A stretch of 41,642 nt of DNA from Bacteroidales bacterium (lineage in GTDB: Bacteria; Bacteroidota; Bacteroidia; Bacteroidales; UBA932), in NCBI GenBank assembly GCA_017529425.1, contig JAFXNQ010000063.1, positions 1-41,642 on the forward strand, read 5' to 3'. The number at the start of each line of letters is the position of its first letter. Within the stretch, counting starts at the first letter, position 1. The notes under the pieces were generated by a model, which was given only the letters and a program-made list of their open reading frames with translations, made no database searches and was not told the DNA's origin. Position numbers and translations under genes: made by a program. Below, piece by piece: positions 1 to 9,600 of this stretch.

Positions 1-7
1 AGTCATG

Positions 8-1105
8 TTATTTGTTATTTAATCTACATACCAGTATTGTGTGGCCTTGCCCAAGACCGTCGTGGATCTCTTCTACCTTAAGGCCGGCCTCGACGATGAG
101 CTTTATCATATCGTCGGAGTGATACATTTTTGAATTGCCGTTGGCCATCACGGTAAAGTAGAGCGAGGTCATCGTGAGGCAGAATGATGCGGGTTCAAAA
201 CGCTGGCGGTCCCAGAAGGTCTCCATTATGCAGAGACGGGTGTCGGGCTTCATCATCCTGACAGATCTTTTAAGTATAGAGATAATCTCGCTCTCAGAGA
301 AGCAGTCCAGGAACTGGCTCATCCAGATTATGTCGGGATTGATATCCACGGGGAATTCGCTCTCCGGGTTCAGCATGTTCATGGGACAGTCACTGATTCT
401 CTCAGCTCCGGGTTTGCCCTTGGTGGCCTCCCGCATCAGTTCCAGTTGCTGCGGCAGGTCAACAATTGTTACTTTGACGTCAGGATTATAGCCTACACAG
501 CGCATTGCAAAACGGCCGGTATTGCCGCCGATATCCACGATTTGTGAGGGGTTATAAGAGAAGAGTATACCGAGCGCCTCCTCAAAAGAACTGTCAGAGT
601 AAAAGTGATCGAACCCAAACCAACTCTGCTGAACCTTCGGTGGGAGGGAGGAGAGTGCTTCGTATATGGTCGGCCAGTTGCCAAAGTGCTCCAATCCGGC
701 CGGACGACCCTCCAGCAGGGACTCCTCCATGCGGAAGAACCCTTCGTAGTTGACGTCGTGGTTAAAATCTACGTTGACGCGGGTTGCCGGGTCGTTGAGT
801 AAAAACCAGCCTACCTTGGAGATGGAATATCGATCGGTATCGGGATCTATAATTATAGTACCTATCGAGAGCGATGCCTCGAGAAGCACTTTCACTGCAT
901 ATTCCGGCAATTTTGCCTCTGCCGTAAGCTCTTCAAGCGTCATAGGCTTGTCTCTGAGCATCTCCAGCAGACCAAACTTGATCATCAGCCTGGAGGTCTG
1001 GAAGACCATCGGGCCGAATGCGATAAACTCCGCGAGGCGCTGTGCTTCACGGGCATTAAGATGATCCTTGGAATATGCTTTTCGGATATCCGGGAACAAA
1101 TTCAT
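8..1105 (-). CDS. SAM-dependent O-methyltransferase-like protein
   Basis: The 365-residue protein has the two-part layout of the plant COMT / hydroxyindole O-methyltransferase family. An N-terminal helical, winged-helix-like dimerisation region (about residues 20-110, with LLEMLRDKPMTLEELTAEA) is followed by a Rossmann methyltransferase domain whose SAM-binding glycine motif is VDIGGNTGRF (about residue 190). It would move a methyl group from SAM to a small cytoplasmic acceptor that cannot be named from sequence. There is no signal peptide. The ATG start lies about 40 bp below a TATCTTTG box on the same strand. It is divergent from the beta-barrel gene at 1282, and its stop is 7 bp from the window edge, so any downstream operon partner is not visible. 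The family call is good; the substrate is unknown. Confidence 0.8.
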   Translation of the reverse strand: MNLFPDIRKAYSKDHLNAREAQRLAEFIAFGPMVFQTSRLMIKFGLLEMLRDKPMTLEELTAEAKLPEYAVKVLLEASLSIGTIIIDPDTDRYSISKVGWFLLNDPATRVNVDFNHDVNYEGFFRMEESLLEGRPAGLEHFGNWPTIYEALSSLPPKVQQSWFGFDHFYSDSSFEEALGILFSYNPSQIVDIGGNTGRFAMRCVGYNPDVKVTIVDLPQQLELMREATKGKPGAERISDCPMNMLNPESEFPVDINPDIIWMSQFLDCFSESEIISILKRSVRMMKPDTRLCIMETFWDRQRFEPASFCLTMTSLYFTVMANGNSKMYHSDDMIKLIVEAGLKVEEIHDGLGQGHTILVCRLNNK

Positions 1106-1142
1106 AATTGTGATTGAGTATGTACTCCTTATCTTTAATCTA

Positions 1143-1150
1143 CAAAGATA
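1143..1150 (-). promoter_or_regulatory. Bacteroidota -7 box (TATCTTTG) for the methyltransferase
   Basis: Read on the minus strand this is TATCTTTG, matching the Bacteroidota -7 consensus TAnnTTTG, 37 bp before the methyltransferase ATG. No convincing -33 TTTG is present at the usual spacing. Confidence 0.5.
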
Positions 1151-1170
1151 GCAAAAATATTTGATTATGC

Positions 1171-1198
1171 TGAACTGGACCTCTCACGGTCAGGTTCA
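1171..1198. promoter_or_regulatory. Imperfect inverted repeat in divergent intergenic region
   Basis: TGAACTGGACC (1171-1181) and GGTCAGGTTCA (1188-1198) are complementary at 9 of 11 positions around a 6-bp centre. It lies between the two divergent -7 boxes, where an operator would be expected. A transcript hairpin is the alternative. No known regulator motif is recognised. Confidence 0.35.
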
Positions 1199-1237
1199 GG
1201 CAAAGGGGGTGTCATACACCTAATTCAATAAATGATG

Positions 1238-1245
1238 TATATTTG
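1238..1245 (+). promoter_or_regulatory. Bacteroidota -7 box (TATATTTG) for the beta-barrel gene
   Basis: TATATTTG matches TAnnTTTG and lies 36 bp before the ATG at 1282. The -33 TTTG element is not evident at 19-21 bp spacing, so the call rests on the -7 box only. Confidence 0.5.
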
Positions 1246-1281
1246 CAACACGGAAAGTCATTTAACTAAAGTATATAAAAA

Positions 1282-1986
1282 ATGAAGAAAGCATTTTTAG
1301 CAATTGTTGTTTTACTGACCGTATCATTCTCGATGCAGGCTCAGAAAAAGGTTGAATTCGGTAAAAATGCCGATTTTGCATTCGGCAACAAAGTATTTGC
1401 CGTAGAGCCCATCAGCTATCTTGGATATGGTTATCATATCAAGAGTCAGAAAATGGAATCAGCCCAGGATGCATTCAACAGCGAGTTCTTTATCAATATT
1501 ATGGAACTTGGCATACGTCCTTCCAGATCATTTATGATTGCCATTGGCGTTGATTATGATCTGGACCAGTATCGTCTGGACAGAAACCATATTTGGGGAG
1601 CTGATGCCAGCATTCAGAGTATGAGCAGGGCCGGTTTCAACAAGAAGAATTATTCCAGGCTTAATGTACACAAGTTTGCAATTCCCTTGAGTTTTGAAAT
1701 CAAGGCGGGCAAGAGCGCTATCCGCCTTGGTGCAGCAGGTGAATACAATCTCCCCGCTGTGGTAAAAACCAAAGGTGTCACTGCAGATGGCTACACAACC
1801 AAGTCCAAGGAAAAGGTTCTGGGCGACAGATACGTCAAACAGCTCAGCTACAATGTATTTGGCGCTATCTCTTACGGCGGTCTTGGCGTTTATGCAAGAT
1901 TCACTCCTTCACAGGTCTTTGTGGGTGATGATGCCCCCAAGGTTCAAACCTTCACTGTCGGCCTGGTTCTCGGATTGGGAATGTAG
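1282..1986 (+). CDS. Small outer-membrane beta-barrel protein (PorT/OmpW-like)
   Basis: The 234-residue product starts with a Sec signal peptide (MKKAFLAIVVLLTVSFSMQAQ, cleavage after AQ). The mature part alternates hydrophobic and polar residues in short stretches and ends in GLVLGLGM, the pattern of an 8-stranded outer-membrane barrel like the PorT-type barrel families of Bacteroidota. No enzymatic motif is seen. It is monocistronic: it has its own -7 box upstream and a strong terminator 24 bp after the stop. Ligand or function is unknown. The outer-membrane location is inferred from the signal peptide and strand pattern. Confidence 0.7.
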   Translation: MKKAFLAIVVLLTVSFSMQAQKKVEFGKNADFAFGNKVFAVEPISYLGYGYHIKSQKMESAQDAFNSEFFINIMELGIRPSRSFMIAIGVDYDLDQYRLDRNHIWGADASIQSMSRAGFNKKNYSRLNVHKFAIPLSFEIKAGKSAIRLGAAGEYNLPAVVKTKGVTADGYTTKSKEKVLGDRYVKQLSYNVFGAISYGGLGVYARFTPSQVFVGDDAPKVQTFTVGLVLGLGM

Positions 1987-2010
1987 CTCTTATTATTCAG
2001 TACATAAATG

Positions 2011-2043
2011 AAAACCGCAGGCGGAAATCCGTCTGCGGTTTTT
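2011..2043. terminator. Bidirectional intrinsic terminator
   Basis: AAAACCGCAG at 2011 pairs with CTGCGGTTTTT at 2033-2043. The stem is about 14 bp with one G-T pair and an A-rich or T-rich flank on either strand. It sits between the converging stops at 1986 and 2062, so it can end both the beta-barrel transcript and the dapF-dapL-glnN operon. Confidence 0.85.
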
Positions 2044-2061
2044 GCTAACAACATAACACAA

Positions 2062-4299
2062 CTATCGTATGAACAGTAGTTCTCTGTATTTGGGAAGGGG
2101 CCAGCATGAATCGTCCACAATTAGCTCCAGTTTGTCTATCTGATAGCGTATCTTGTCCATCTTGGGAGCCACGGTGTCGTGGTAAGCGATGGCTTTGGTG
2201 TGCTCATCAGCAATAACATTGGCCTTCTTGCGTGCCGCTACAAGCTCCTCTACCATAGTCTCTATAGCGGAGGTGCGCTCTGCAATCTCCTCTATAATCT
2301 TCACGTTGCGCGCAGAGAGTTTGTCTGCTTTGTCGCCTGCAAAAGACACATGCATATTGTGAACATTCTCCAGCAACTGGCTCTGATACCTGGTGGCTAC
2401 GGGTATGATATGGTTGATGGAGAGGTCGCCGAGCACGCGGGCTTCAATCTGGATCTTCTTGGTGTAGGTTTCCCACTTGACCTCGTTGCGTGCTTCAAGC
2501 TCTTTCTCTGTCATCACGCCTAGCTTTGAGAACATATCTATGCTGGCTTTGTCCAGGTAACGCTCAAAGATAACCGGGCAGGATTTCTCTGTGTCCAGAC
2601 CACGCTTTTCTGCCTCGGCAACCCATTCGTCGCTGTATCCGTTTCCGTCAAAGCGGATAGGTTTGCAGGTGACGATATCTTCACGGATAATGTCCAGGAT
2701 GGCATGGAATACGGCAGAGTGCTTTGCGGGAGTGCCGTCGGCTGCAGGGGCAAATTTCTTGTCGCTGCCGATAGCGGCAATACGTGCATCTACCCGTTTC
2801 TTGAAATCTGCCAAAGCCTCTGCAACGGCGCTGTTGAGGGCAATCATTGCTGATGCACAGTTTGCTTCGCTGCCCACGGCGCGGAATTCGAACCTGTTAC
2901 CGGTAAATGCAAACGGGCTGGTACGGTTGCGGTCGGTGTTGTCTATCATAATCTCAGGAATCTCAGGGATATCCATCTTCATCCCTTGCTTTCCGGCCAT
3001 TGACAGGGCGTCGGGATCGGCTTTCTCAATATGGTCCAGCAGTTCTGAAACCTGCTTGCCAAGGAAAGATGAGATTATTGCAGGCGGCGCCTCGTTTGCG
3101 CCAAGACGATGGGCGTTGGATGCCGACATAATGCTGGCTTTGAGCAGGCCGTTGTGACGATATACACCCATCAGGGTCTCTACTATGAACACTACGAAGC
3201 GCAGCGTGTCTTCCTGGGTCTTGCCGGGAGCATGCAGACGCACGCCGGTATCTGTAGAGAGACTCCAGTTGTTGTGCTTGCCGCTTCCGTTGATGCCTGC
3301 AAAAGGTTTTTCATGGAGCAGTACACGGAATCCATGCTTGCGGGCAACCTTGCGCATAAGGCTCATGAGCAGCATGTTGTGGTCAACTGCCAGGTTTGTC
3401 TCCTCAAATATCGGAGCCAGCTCAAACTGGTTGGGGGCAACCTCGTTGTGACGGGTCTTGCAGGGGATACCGAGCTCCAGTGCCTGGATCTCAAGGTCCT
3501 TCATGAAAGCCTGTACACGGTCGGGGATAGTGCCAAAATAGTGGTCGTCCATCTGCTGGTTCTTGGCAGAGTCGTGACCCATCAGTGTGCGTCCTGTGAG
3601 CAGCAGGTCGGGACGTGCAGAATACAGCCCTTCGTCTACAAGGAAATACTCCTGCTCCCAACCGAGGGTGCTGAAGACCTTTTTGACATTGGGATAGAAA
3701 TAGTGGCACACATCTGTCGCAGCAACATTTACCGCATGAAGCGAACGGAGCAGCGGTGCCTTGTAGTCGAGCGCTTCGCCACTATAAGAGATAAATACTG
3801 TGGGGATACAAAGGGTGTCATCTATTATGAACACAGGTGATGTCGGATCCCATGCAGAGTAGCCGCGCGCCTCAAAAGTAGAGCGGATACCACCGCTGGG
3901 GAACGACGATGCGTCGGGTTCCTGCTGAACGAGCAACTTGCCGCTGAACTCCTCAATCATACCGCCTTTGCCGTCGTGCTCTACAAAAGAGTCGTGCTTT
4001 TCTGCGGTTCCTTCTGTAAGCGGCTGAAACCAGTGGGTGTAGTGGGTAACATCGTTTTCTGTGGCCCACTGCTTCATCCCGGCGGCAACTGCGTCAGCCA
4101 CGTCAAGGTCAAGCTGGGCGCCGTTGTCCATCACATCTATCATCTTGTTGTACACCTGTTTGGGCAGATATTTGTACATCTTTTCTCGATTGAATACTTT
4201 TTTTCCAAAGTATTCGCTCGGTCTCTCTGCCGGGGCCTTGATGTCGAGCGGTTTCTTTTTGAACGCTTCCGCTACGACCTGGAATCTTAAGTTTGCCAT
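2062..4299 (-). CDS. glnN: Glutamine synthetase type III
   Basis: ATP-dependent synthesis of glutamine from glutamate and ammonia in the cytoplasm. The 745 residues fit GSIII (about 700-730) and not GSI or GSII (under 480). Catalytic-core motifs are present in order: GWEQEYFLVD, RHNEVAPNQFELAPIFE, HEKPFAGINGSGKHNNWS (ATP and glutamate loops) and NRTSPFAFTGNRFEFRAVGS. The long N- and C-terminal extensions typical of the dodecameric GSIII class are present. It is the last gene of a minus-strand operon, 19 bp after dapL, and ends at the shared terminator. The glutamate synthase operon is divergent, so the GS and GOGAT halves of ammonia assimilation share one intergenic region. Confidence 0.96.
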   Translation of the reverse strand: MANLRFQVVAEAFKKKPLDIKAPAERPSEYFGKKVFNREKMYKYLPKQVYNKMIDVMDNGAQLDLDVADAVAAGMKQWATENDVTHYTHWFQPLTEGTAEKHDSFVEHDGKGGMIEEFSGKLLVQQEPDASSFPSGGIRSTFEARGYSAWDPTSPVFIIDDTLCIPTVFISYSGEALDYKAPLLRSLHAVNVAATDVCHYFYPNVKKVFSTLGWEQEYFLVDEGLYSARPDLLLTGRTLMGHDSAKNQQMDDHYFGTIPDRVQAFMKDLEIQALELGIPCKTRHNEVAPNQFELAPIFEETNLAVDHNMLLMSLMRKVARKHGFRVLLHEKPFAGINGSGKHNNWSLSTDTGVRLHAPGKTQEDTLRFVVFIVETLMGVYRHNGLLKASIMSASNAHRLGANEAPPAIISSFLGKQVSELLDHIEKADPDALSMAGKQGMKMDIPEIPEIMIDNTDRNRTSPFAFTGNRFEFRAVGSEANCASAMIALNSAVAEALADFKKRVDARIAAIGSDKKFAPAADGTPAKHSAVFHAILDIIREDIVTCKPIRFDGNGYSDEWVAEAEKRGLDTEKSCPVIFERYLDKASIDMFSKLGVMTEKELEARNEVKWETYTKKIQIEARVLGDLSINHIIPVATRYQSQLLENVHNMHVSFAGDKADKLSARNVKIIEEIAERTSAIETMVEELVAARKKANVIADEHTKAIAYHDTVAPKMDKIRYQIDKLELIVDDSCWPLPKYRELLFIR

Positions 4300-4318
4300 A
4301 ATTGTCAGTATTAATGTG

Positions 4319-5548
4319 TTAGAACCATCTTTCTATTCTTTTCAATGCCTCTTCTATCTGCTCGTGAGAGCCGAATGCCGTGAATCTGGCATAGCCTTCT
4401 CCCGACGGGCCAAATCCTGCACCGGGGGTGCAGACCACATGTGCCCGGTTCAGCATCTCGTCAAAGAACCTCCAGCTAGGCATGCCGTGAGGGGTTTTCA
4501 TCCAGACATAAGGGGCGTTGGCACCGCCGTATACCTCGTAACCGAGGGTGCGGAAGCGCTTCAGCATCAGCTCTGCATTCTGCATATAGTATGCAATTGT
4601 TTTGCGAACCTGTTCTTTGCCTTCCGGAGTATAAATTGCCTCTGCTGCACGCTGGCTCAGGTAGCTGGTGCCGTTGAACTTTGTGCACTGCCGGCGCAGC
4701 CAGAGCGGGTTGAGCTCTATTCGCTTGCCCTCCAGAGTAGCGGCGGAAACCTCCTCCGGAACTATTGTATATCCGCAGCGCACTCCGGTAAAACCGGCCG
4801 TCTTGGAGTAGCTGCGGAACTCTATGGCGCATTTGCGCGCACCGCGGATCTCATATATGGAGTGGGGGATATCCGGATCCTGTATATATGCCTCGTAAGC
4901 TGCGTCGTAGAATATCAGGGCGTCGTTGTGCAGGGCATAATTGACCCACTTGCGGAGCTCTTCCTTGGATATTACGGTGCCAGTAGGGTTGTTGGGATAG
5001 CAAAGATATACCACATCTACGCGGCGGTTGGGAATCTCGGGGACAAAATTGTTCTCTGCCGTGCAGGGAAAATAAACCACGTTGGACCACCGGTCATGTG
5101 CGTCTTTCACCCCTGAGCGGCCAATCATAGAGTTGGAGTCAAGGTATACAGGATAGATAGGATCTGTTACCCCAATGGAATTGTCCCAGCGTATCAGCTC
5201 CTGTATATTGCCAGTATCACTCTTGGCTCCGTCGTTGATAAACACTTCGTTCAGATCCAGATGGATTCCGCGGGGGAGATAATCGTTCTTGATGATGGCT
5301 TCCCTTAAGAATTGATATCCCTGTTCCGGGCCATAGCCGCGGAAAGTCTCCGGACGGCCCATCTCGTCGGCCGCCTTGTGCAACGCTTCAATCACTGCAG
5401 GGGCAAGCGGCTGGGTAACATCACCGGTGCCAAGGCTTATCACATTCACGTTCTTATGTGCAGATTTGAATGCGTTAACCTTGCGGGCAACATCTGCGAA
5501 CAGATAATTGCCGGGCATCTTTAAGAAATGTTCATTAACCAGTGCCAT
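4319..5548 (-). CDS. dapL: LL-diaminopimelate aminotransferase
   Basis: PLP enzyme (class I/II aminotransferase fold) that converts tetrahydrodipicolinate and glutamate directly to LL-diaminopimelate and 2-oxoglutarate, bypassing DapD/DapC/DapE. The 409 residues match the family length. Visible landmarks are an N-terminal VNEHFLKMPGNYLFADV, the cofactor region CYPNNPTG, and the Schiff-base lysine Lys249 in SYSKTAGFTG. It is followed 19 bp later by glnN and preceded 3 bp by dapF, so the two DAP enzymes are translationally close. The use of glutamate as amino donor fits the nitrogen theme of the locus. Confidence 0.95.
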   Translation of the reverse strand: MALVNEHFLKMPGNYLFADVARKVNAFKSAHKNVNVISLGTGDVTQPLAPAVIEALHKAADEMGRPETFRGYGPEQGYQFLREAIIKNDYLPRGIHLDLNEVFINDGAKSDTGNIQELIRWDNSIGVTDPIYPVYLDSNSMIGRSGVKDAHDRWSNVVYFPCTAENNFVPEIPNRRVDVVYLCYPNNPTGTVISKEELRKWVNYALHNDALIFYDAAYEAYIQDPDIPHSIYEIRGARKCAIEFRSYSKTAGFTGVRCGYTIVPEEVSAATLEGKRIELNPLWLRRQCTKFNGTSYLSQRAAEAIYTPEGKEQVRKTIAYYMQNAELMLKRFRTLGYEVYGGANAPYVWMKTPHGMPSWRFFDEMLNRAHVVCTPGAGFGPSGEGYARFTAFGSHEQIEEALKRIERWF

Positions 5549-5551
5549 AAT

Positions 5552-6403
5552 CTACAAATCAATATCTCCTTCAAATACTTTCTCGGCAGGACCCGAAAGA
5601 TAAACATGGCCTGCCGGCGGATTCCAATCGACTTCAAGGTCGCCTCCGTCCATCGCTATGGTTACCTTTTTGAGGGCACGTTCAGTGAGCGAAGCCGCCA
5701 CTGCAGTTGCACATGCGCCGGTGCCACATGCCTTGGTGATGCCGCTACCCCTTTCCCAGACTCTGACCCTGATGCGCTCAGGGGAGATGATTTGTGCAAA
5801 TTCTACGTTGCATCGCTTTGGAAAAGCGGGATCCGTTTCAAGAACAGAACCATATTTGCCTACATCCAGGGTGTCGATATCAGCGACAAAGGTAATAAAA
5901 TGAGGATTACCCATAGAAACAAACATTCCCTTAAATTTTCTCCCTGCCGCAACCAGTTCAATCTCCCCGCCAGCAGCGCCGGTAAACTGTTCTCTGCTAT
6001 CTGTCCTGGGCTCAAGCATATCCACAGTTACACTCTCTACATGACTGGGGGTATCGTCGCTCACCTTAAGCCATAAATCCTTGATTCCGGAGAGGGTTTG
6101 AAGTCTTATAACTTTTTTGCGGCTCAAGCCTTTCTCGTAGATATACTTTCCGATACAACGGGAGGCATTGCCGCACATATCGGCTTCACTGCCGTCTGCG
6201 TTAAAAATCCGCATACTGAAATCCGCACCGGGGGTATCGGCTTTTCCAATTAATACCAGGCCGTCCCCTCCGATACCCTTATTGCGGTCACTCCACGCAA
6301 TCGCGCACCTTGCGGGATCGGGAAGAGTATACACTGACGCGTCAACGTAAATGTAATCGTTGCCGGCTCCATGCATTTTTGTAAAGTGAACAGTCTGTTT
6401 CAT
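5552..6403 (-). CDS. dapF: Diaminopimelate epimerase
   Basis: Converts LL-DAP to meso-DAP, the precursor of lysine and of the peptidoglycan cross-link, in the cytoplasm. Both catalytic cysteines are visible: Cys77 in ADMCGNASRC and Cys226 in TKACGTGACA, with the N-terminal motif FTKMHGAGNDYIYVD. I use the ATG at 6403 (283 residues). The frame stays open upstream to a TTG at 6424, but that would add only a non-conserved MQPENVN extension. It is the first gene of the dapF-dapL-glnN operon (3 bp to dapL). Taking LL-DAP straight from DapL, it completes the short DAP branch. Confidence 0.95.
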   Translation of the reverse strand: MKQTVHFTKMHGAGNDYIYVDASVYTLPDPARCAIAWSDRNKGIGGDGLVLIGKADTPGADFSMRIFNADGSEADMCGNASRCIGKYIYEKGLSRKKVIRLQTLSGIKDLWLKVSDDTPSHVESVTVDMLEPRTDSREQFTGAAGGEIELVAAGRKFKGMFVSMGNPHFITFVADIDTLDVGKYGSVLETDPAFPKRCNVEFAQIISPERIRVRVWERGSGITKACGTGACATAVAASLTERALKKVTIAMDGGDLEVDWNPPAGHVYLSGPAEKVFEGDIDL

Positions 6404-6665
6404 ATTGACATTTTCCGGTTGCAATTTTAATCAGCAGCTCTTTAACTACAATCAGTCCGCGTAGTTTTTCTAGCTTGATTTTTTGTGATTAGTTTCAATT
6501 TGAAATCAAACCGGCCTGAATTCTCAAATATGTGACGTGATTTTAGTGGTTTTACTATGAATTTATGATAGTTGAAATTTAAGTTGATAATTTAAAGGTC
6601 AAGACGACAATGCTATAGCCCCCATTATATATTTTTGCCACCGTAAAGAGAAATAATGAATTATT
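6404..6665. promoter_or_regulatory. Divergent control region between dapF and gltB operons
   Basis: This gene-free stretch of 262 bp separates the glutamine-making and glutamine-using operons. On the plus strand TATTTTTG at 6630-6637 is a -7 box 28 bp before the gltB ATG. A 13-bp palindrome, TTTCAA-T-TTGAAA, lies at 6493-6505 and is a candidate operator for either direction. No clear minus-strand TAnnTTTG box and no riboswitch fold were recognised. Confidence 0.5.
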
Positions 6666-9600
6666 ATGCAGCAACAGGGTCTTTACAGTAATTCTTACGA
6701 ACACGACAGCTGCGGCGTCGGAATGGTGGTTAATATCCACGGAGGGAAAACCCATCAACTGGTAGATGATGCGCTCAAAGTGCTTGAAAACATGCGCCAC
6801 CGCGGTGCTGAGGTCGGTAAGGACGGCGACGGCGCCGGTATCATGCTTCAGATTCCGCACGAATTTATCTTGCTTGCGGGTATTCCCGTGCCTGAGAAGG
6901 GCAAATACGCCACCGGATTGGTGTTCCTGCCCAAAGATGAAAAGCGGCAGCAGCAAATTTTGGGCATCATCATAGAGGAGATTGAACGTGACGGTCTTCA
7001 GCTGATGCATCTCCGCCAGGTTCCGACAAAGGGTGAATGTCTTGGCGAGAGGGCACTTGCCACCGAGCCAGACATCAAGCAGATCTTTATCACCGGCGTG
7101 CAGGATGACAAGGTAGAAACCTTCCCCCGCACGCTCTACGTATTAAGAAAGCGGATAGAGAAGCGTATCAGCGACAAAGATTTCTACTTCTGCTCGCTGA
7201 GCAATACCAGCATCGTGTATAAGGGTATGCTCTCCAGTATGCAACTCCGCGAGTTTTATCCCGATCTGAGCAACCCTTATTTTACCAGCGGCCTGGCGGT
7301 AGTTCACTCCCGTTTCAGTACAAACACATTCCCGACATGGTCTCTGGCTCAGCCGTTCCGTCTGTTGGCGCATAACGGCGAAATCAATACCATCCGCGGT
7401 AACCGCGGCTGGATGCAGGCTCGCGAGAGCGTTCTGAGCAGCGATGCTCTGGGCGATATCCGCCAGATTTCGCCAATTATCCAGCCCGGAATGTCCGATT
7501 CTGCAAGCCTGGACAACGTGCTGGAGTTTTTCCTGATGAGCGGGATGAGCCTGCCGCACGCAATGGCGCTTTTGCTGCCCGAATCATTTAACGATAAAAA
7601 CCCGATTCCAGAGGATCTGAAGGCCTTCTATGAATATTATTCCATATTGATGGAGCCTTGGGACGGCCCTGCGGCGCTGATTTTCTCAGACGGCCGTTTT
7701 GCAGGCGGTATGCTTGACCGCAACGGTCTGCGCCCGGCCCGCTATACCATCACCAAGAGCGACACTATGGTGGTTGCTTCTGAGGTGGGGGTTATGGATT
7801 TTGACCCGACTCAGGTGGTGGAGAAAGGTCGTCTGCAACCGGGTAAAATTTTACTGATAGATACACAGGAGGGTAAGATTTATTATGACGGTGAGATCAA
7901 GCGAACCCTTGCGGCAGAGCACCCTTACCGTCAATGGCTATCTACAAACCGCATCCAACTTGAAAAACTGCACAGCGGACGTCATGTAAATAATGCCGTT
8001 GACAACCTGGTGGCTAAAGAACTTCTTTTCGGCTACGGAGAAGAGGATATCTCTTCTTCAATAATTCCAATGGCCACTACTGCCCAGGAGCCTACCGCTT
8101 CCATGGGTAACGACACCCCTCTGGCAGTTATCTCCAAAAAGCCGCAGGTTTTCTTTGATTATTTCCGCCAGCAGTTTGCTCAGGTCACAAACCCTGCGAT
8201 TGACTCAATCCGTGAGAGTCTGGTTATGAGCCTGGAGGAGTATATCGGCCGGGTAGGTGCCGGAATCCTCAATCCGGACGAGAGTAACTGCAAGATGGTG
8301 CGCCTGCCGCATCCTATTCTCAACAACACCCAGCTGGACCTGTTGTGCAACATCCGCTACAAAGGCTTCAACACCATCAAGTTGCCGATGACATTTACCG
8401 GTGACCTGCGCGCTGCACTTGACAAACTGTGCAAAGATGCAGAAAAGAGTGTGGATGAAGGATACAACTATATTATCCTCTCAGACCGAGATGTGGATGA
8501 GACGCACGTTGCAATTCCGAGCCTGCTGGCAGTGTCGGCTGTTCATCACTACCTGATTTCAGTTGGTAAACGCGTGCAGACCGCCCTTATTGTGGAGAGC
8601 GGAGAGATACGCGAAACAATGCATGCGGCGCTGCTGCTGGGCTACGGTGCTTCTGCACTTTGCCCTTACATGGTATTTGCTATCCTGGATGATCTGGTAA
8701 AGAGAGGGAAGATTCAGGAAGACTATTCTACAGCAGAAAAGAACTATATCAAAGCGGTTTGCAAAGGCCTGCTCAAGATAATGGCAAAGATGGGTATCAG
8801 TACCATCCGCAGTTATCGCGGTGCCAAGATATTCGAGAGTGTCGGCCTCAGTGAAGATCTGCTCCGCGCTTATTTCGGCACCGAGGTCAGCACCATCGGT
8901 GGCGCCGGACTGGATAAGATTGCATCCGATGCAAAGGCATTCCACAGCCTTGCATTCGCCAGCAAAGCAGATGCGCTCCTGCCAAATCTAGGTCGCTTCC
9001 GCTGGCGTCGCGACGGCATTCGTCACGCGTGGAATCCCGAGACTATAGCAACTCTTCAGCTGGCGTGCCGTAAAGGGGATTACGCACTGTTCAAGAAATA
9101 TACTTCCCTGGCCGACAACAAGACCGAACCGATATTCATCCGCGACTTCATGAGCTTCAAATCAAACCCCATTCCGGTGGATGAGGTGGAGCCTGTAGAG
9201 AGCATAGTGAAGCGGTTCGTGACCGGTGCCATGTCGTTTGGCGCGCTAAGCAAAGAGGCGCACGAGACCATAGCCCTTGCCATGAATAAACTTGGTGCCC
9301 GCAGCAATACTGGCGAGGGAGGTGAGGATTCCCAGCGTTTCCACAGTGATGTGGACGGAGTAAGCCTCAGCAGCAAGACCAAACAGGTCGCCTCGGGCAG
9401 ATTTGGCGTCACCACCGAGTATCTGGTCAATGCAGAGGAGTTGCAGATCAAGGTCGCCCAGGGTGCAAAACCGGGCGAAGGAGGTCAGCTCCCCGGTTTC
9501 AAGGTAAATGAGATAATTGCCAAAACTCGTCACTCAATTCCTGGCATCTCTCTCATTTCGCCACCGCCTCACCACGATATCTACTCTATAGAGGACCTGG

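Noticed and set aside
3109-3840. 243-codon plus-strand frame inside glnN
   Set aside because: It lies antisense to the conserved GSIII catalytic core and has no recognisable protein features.
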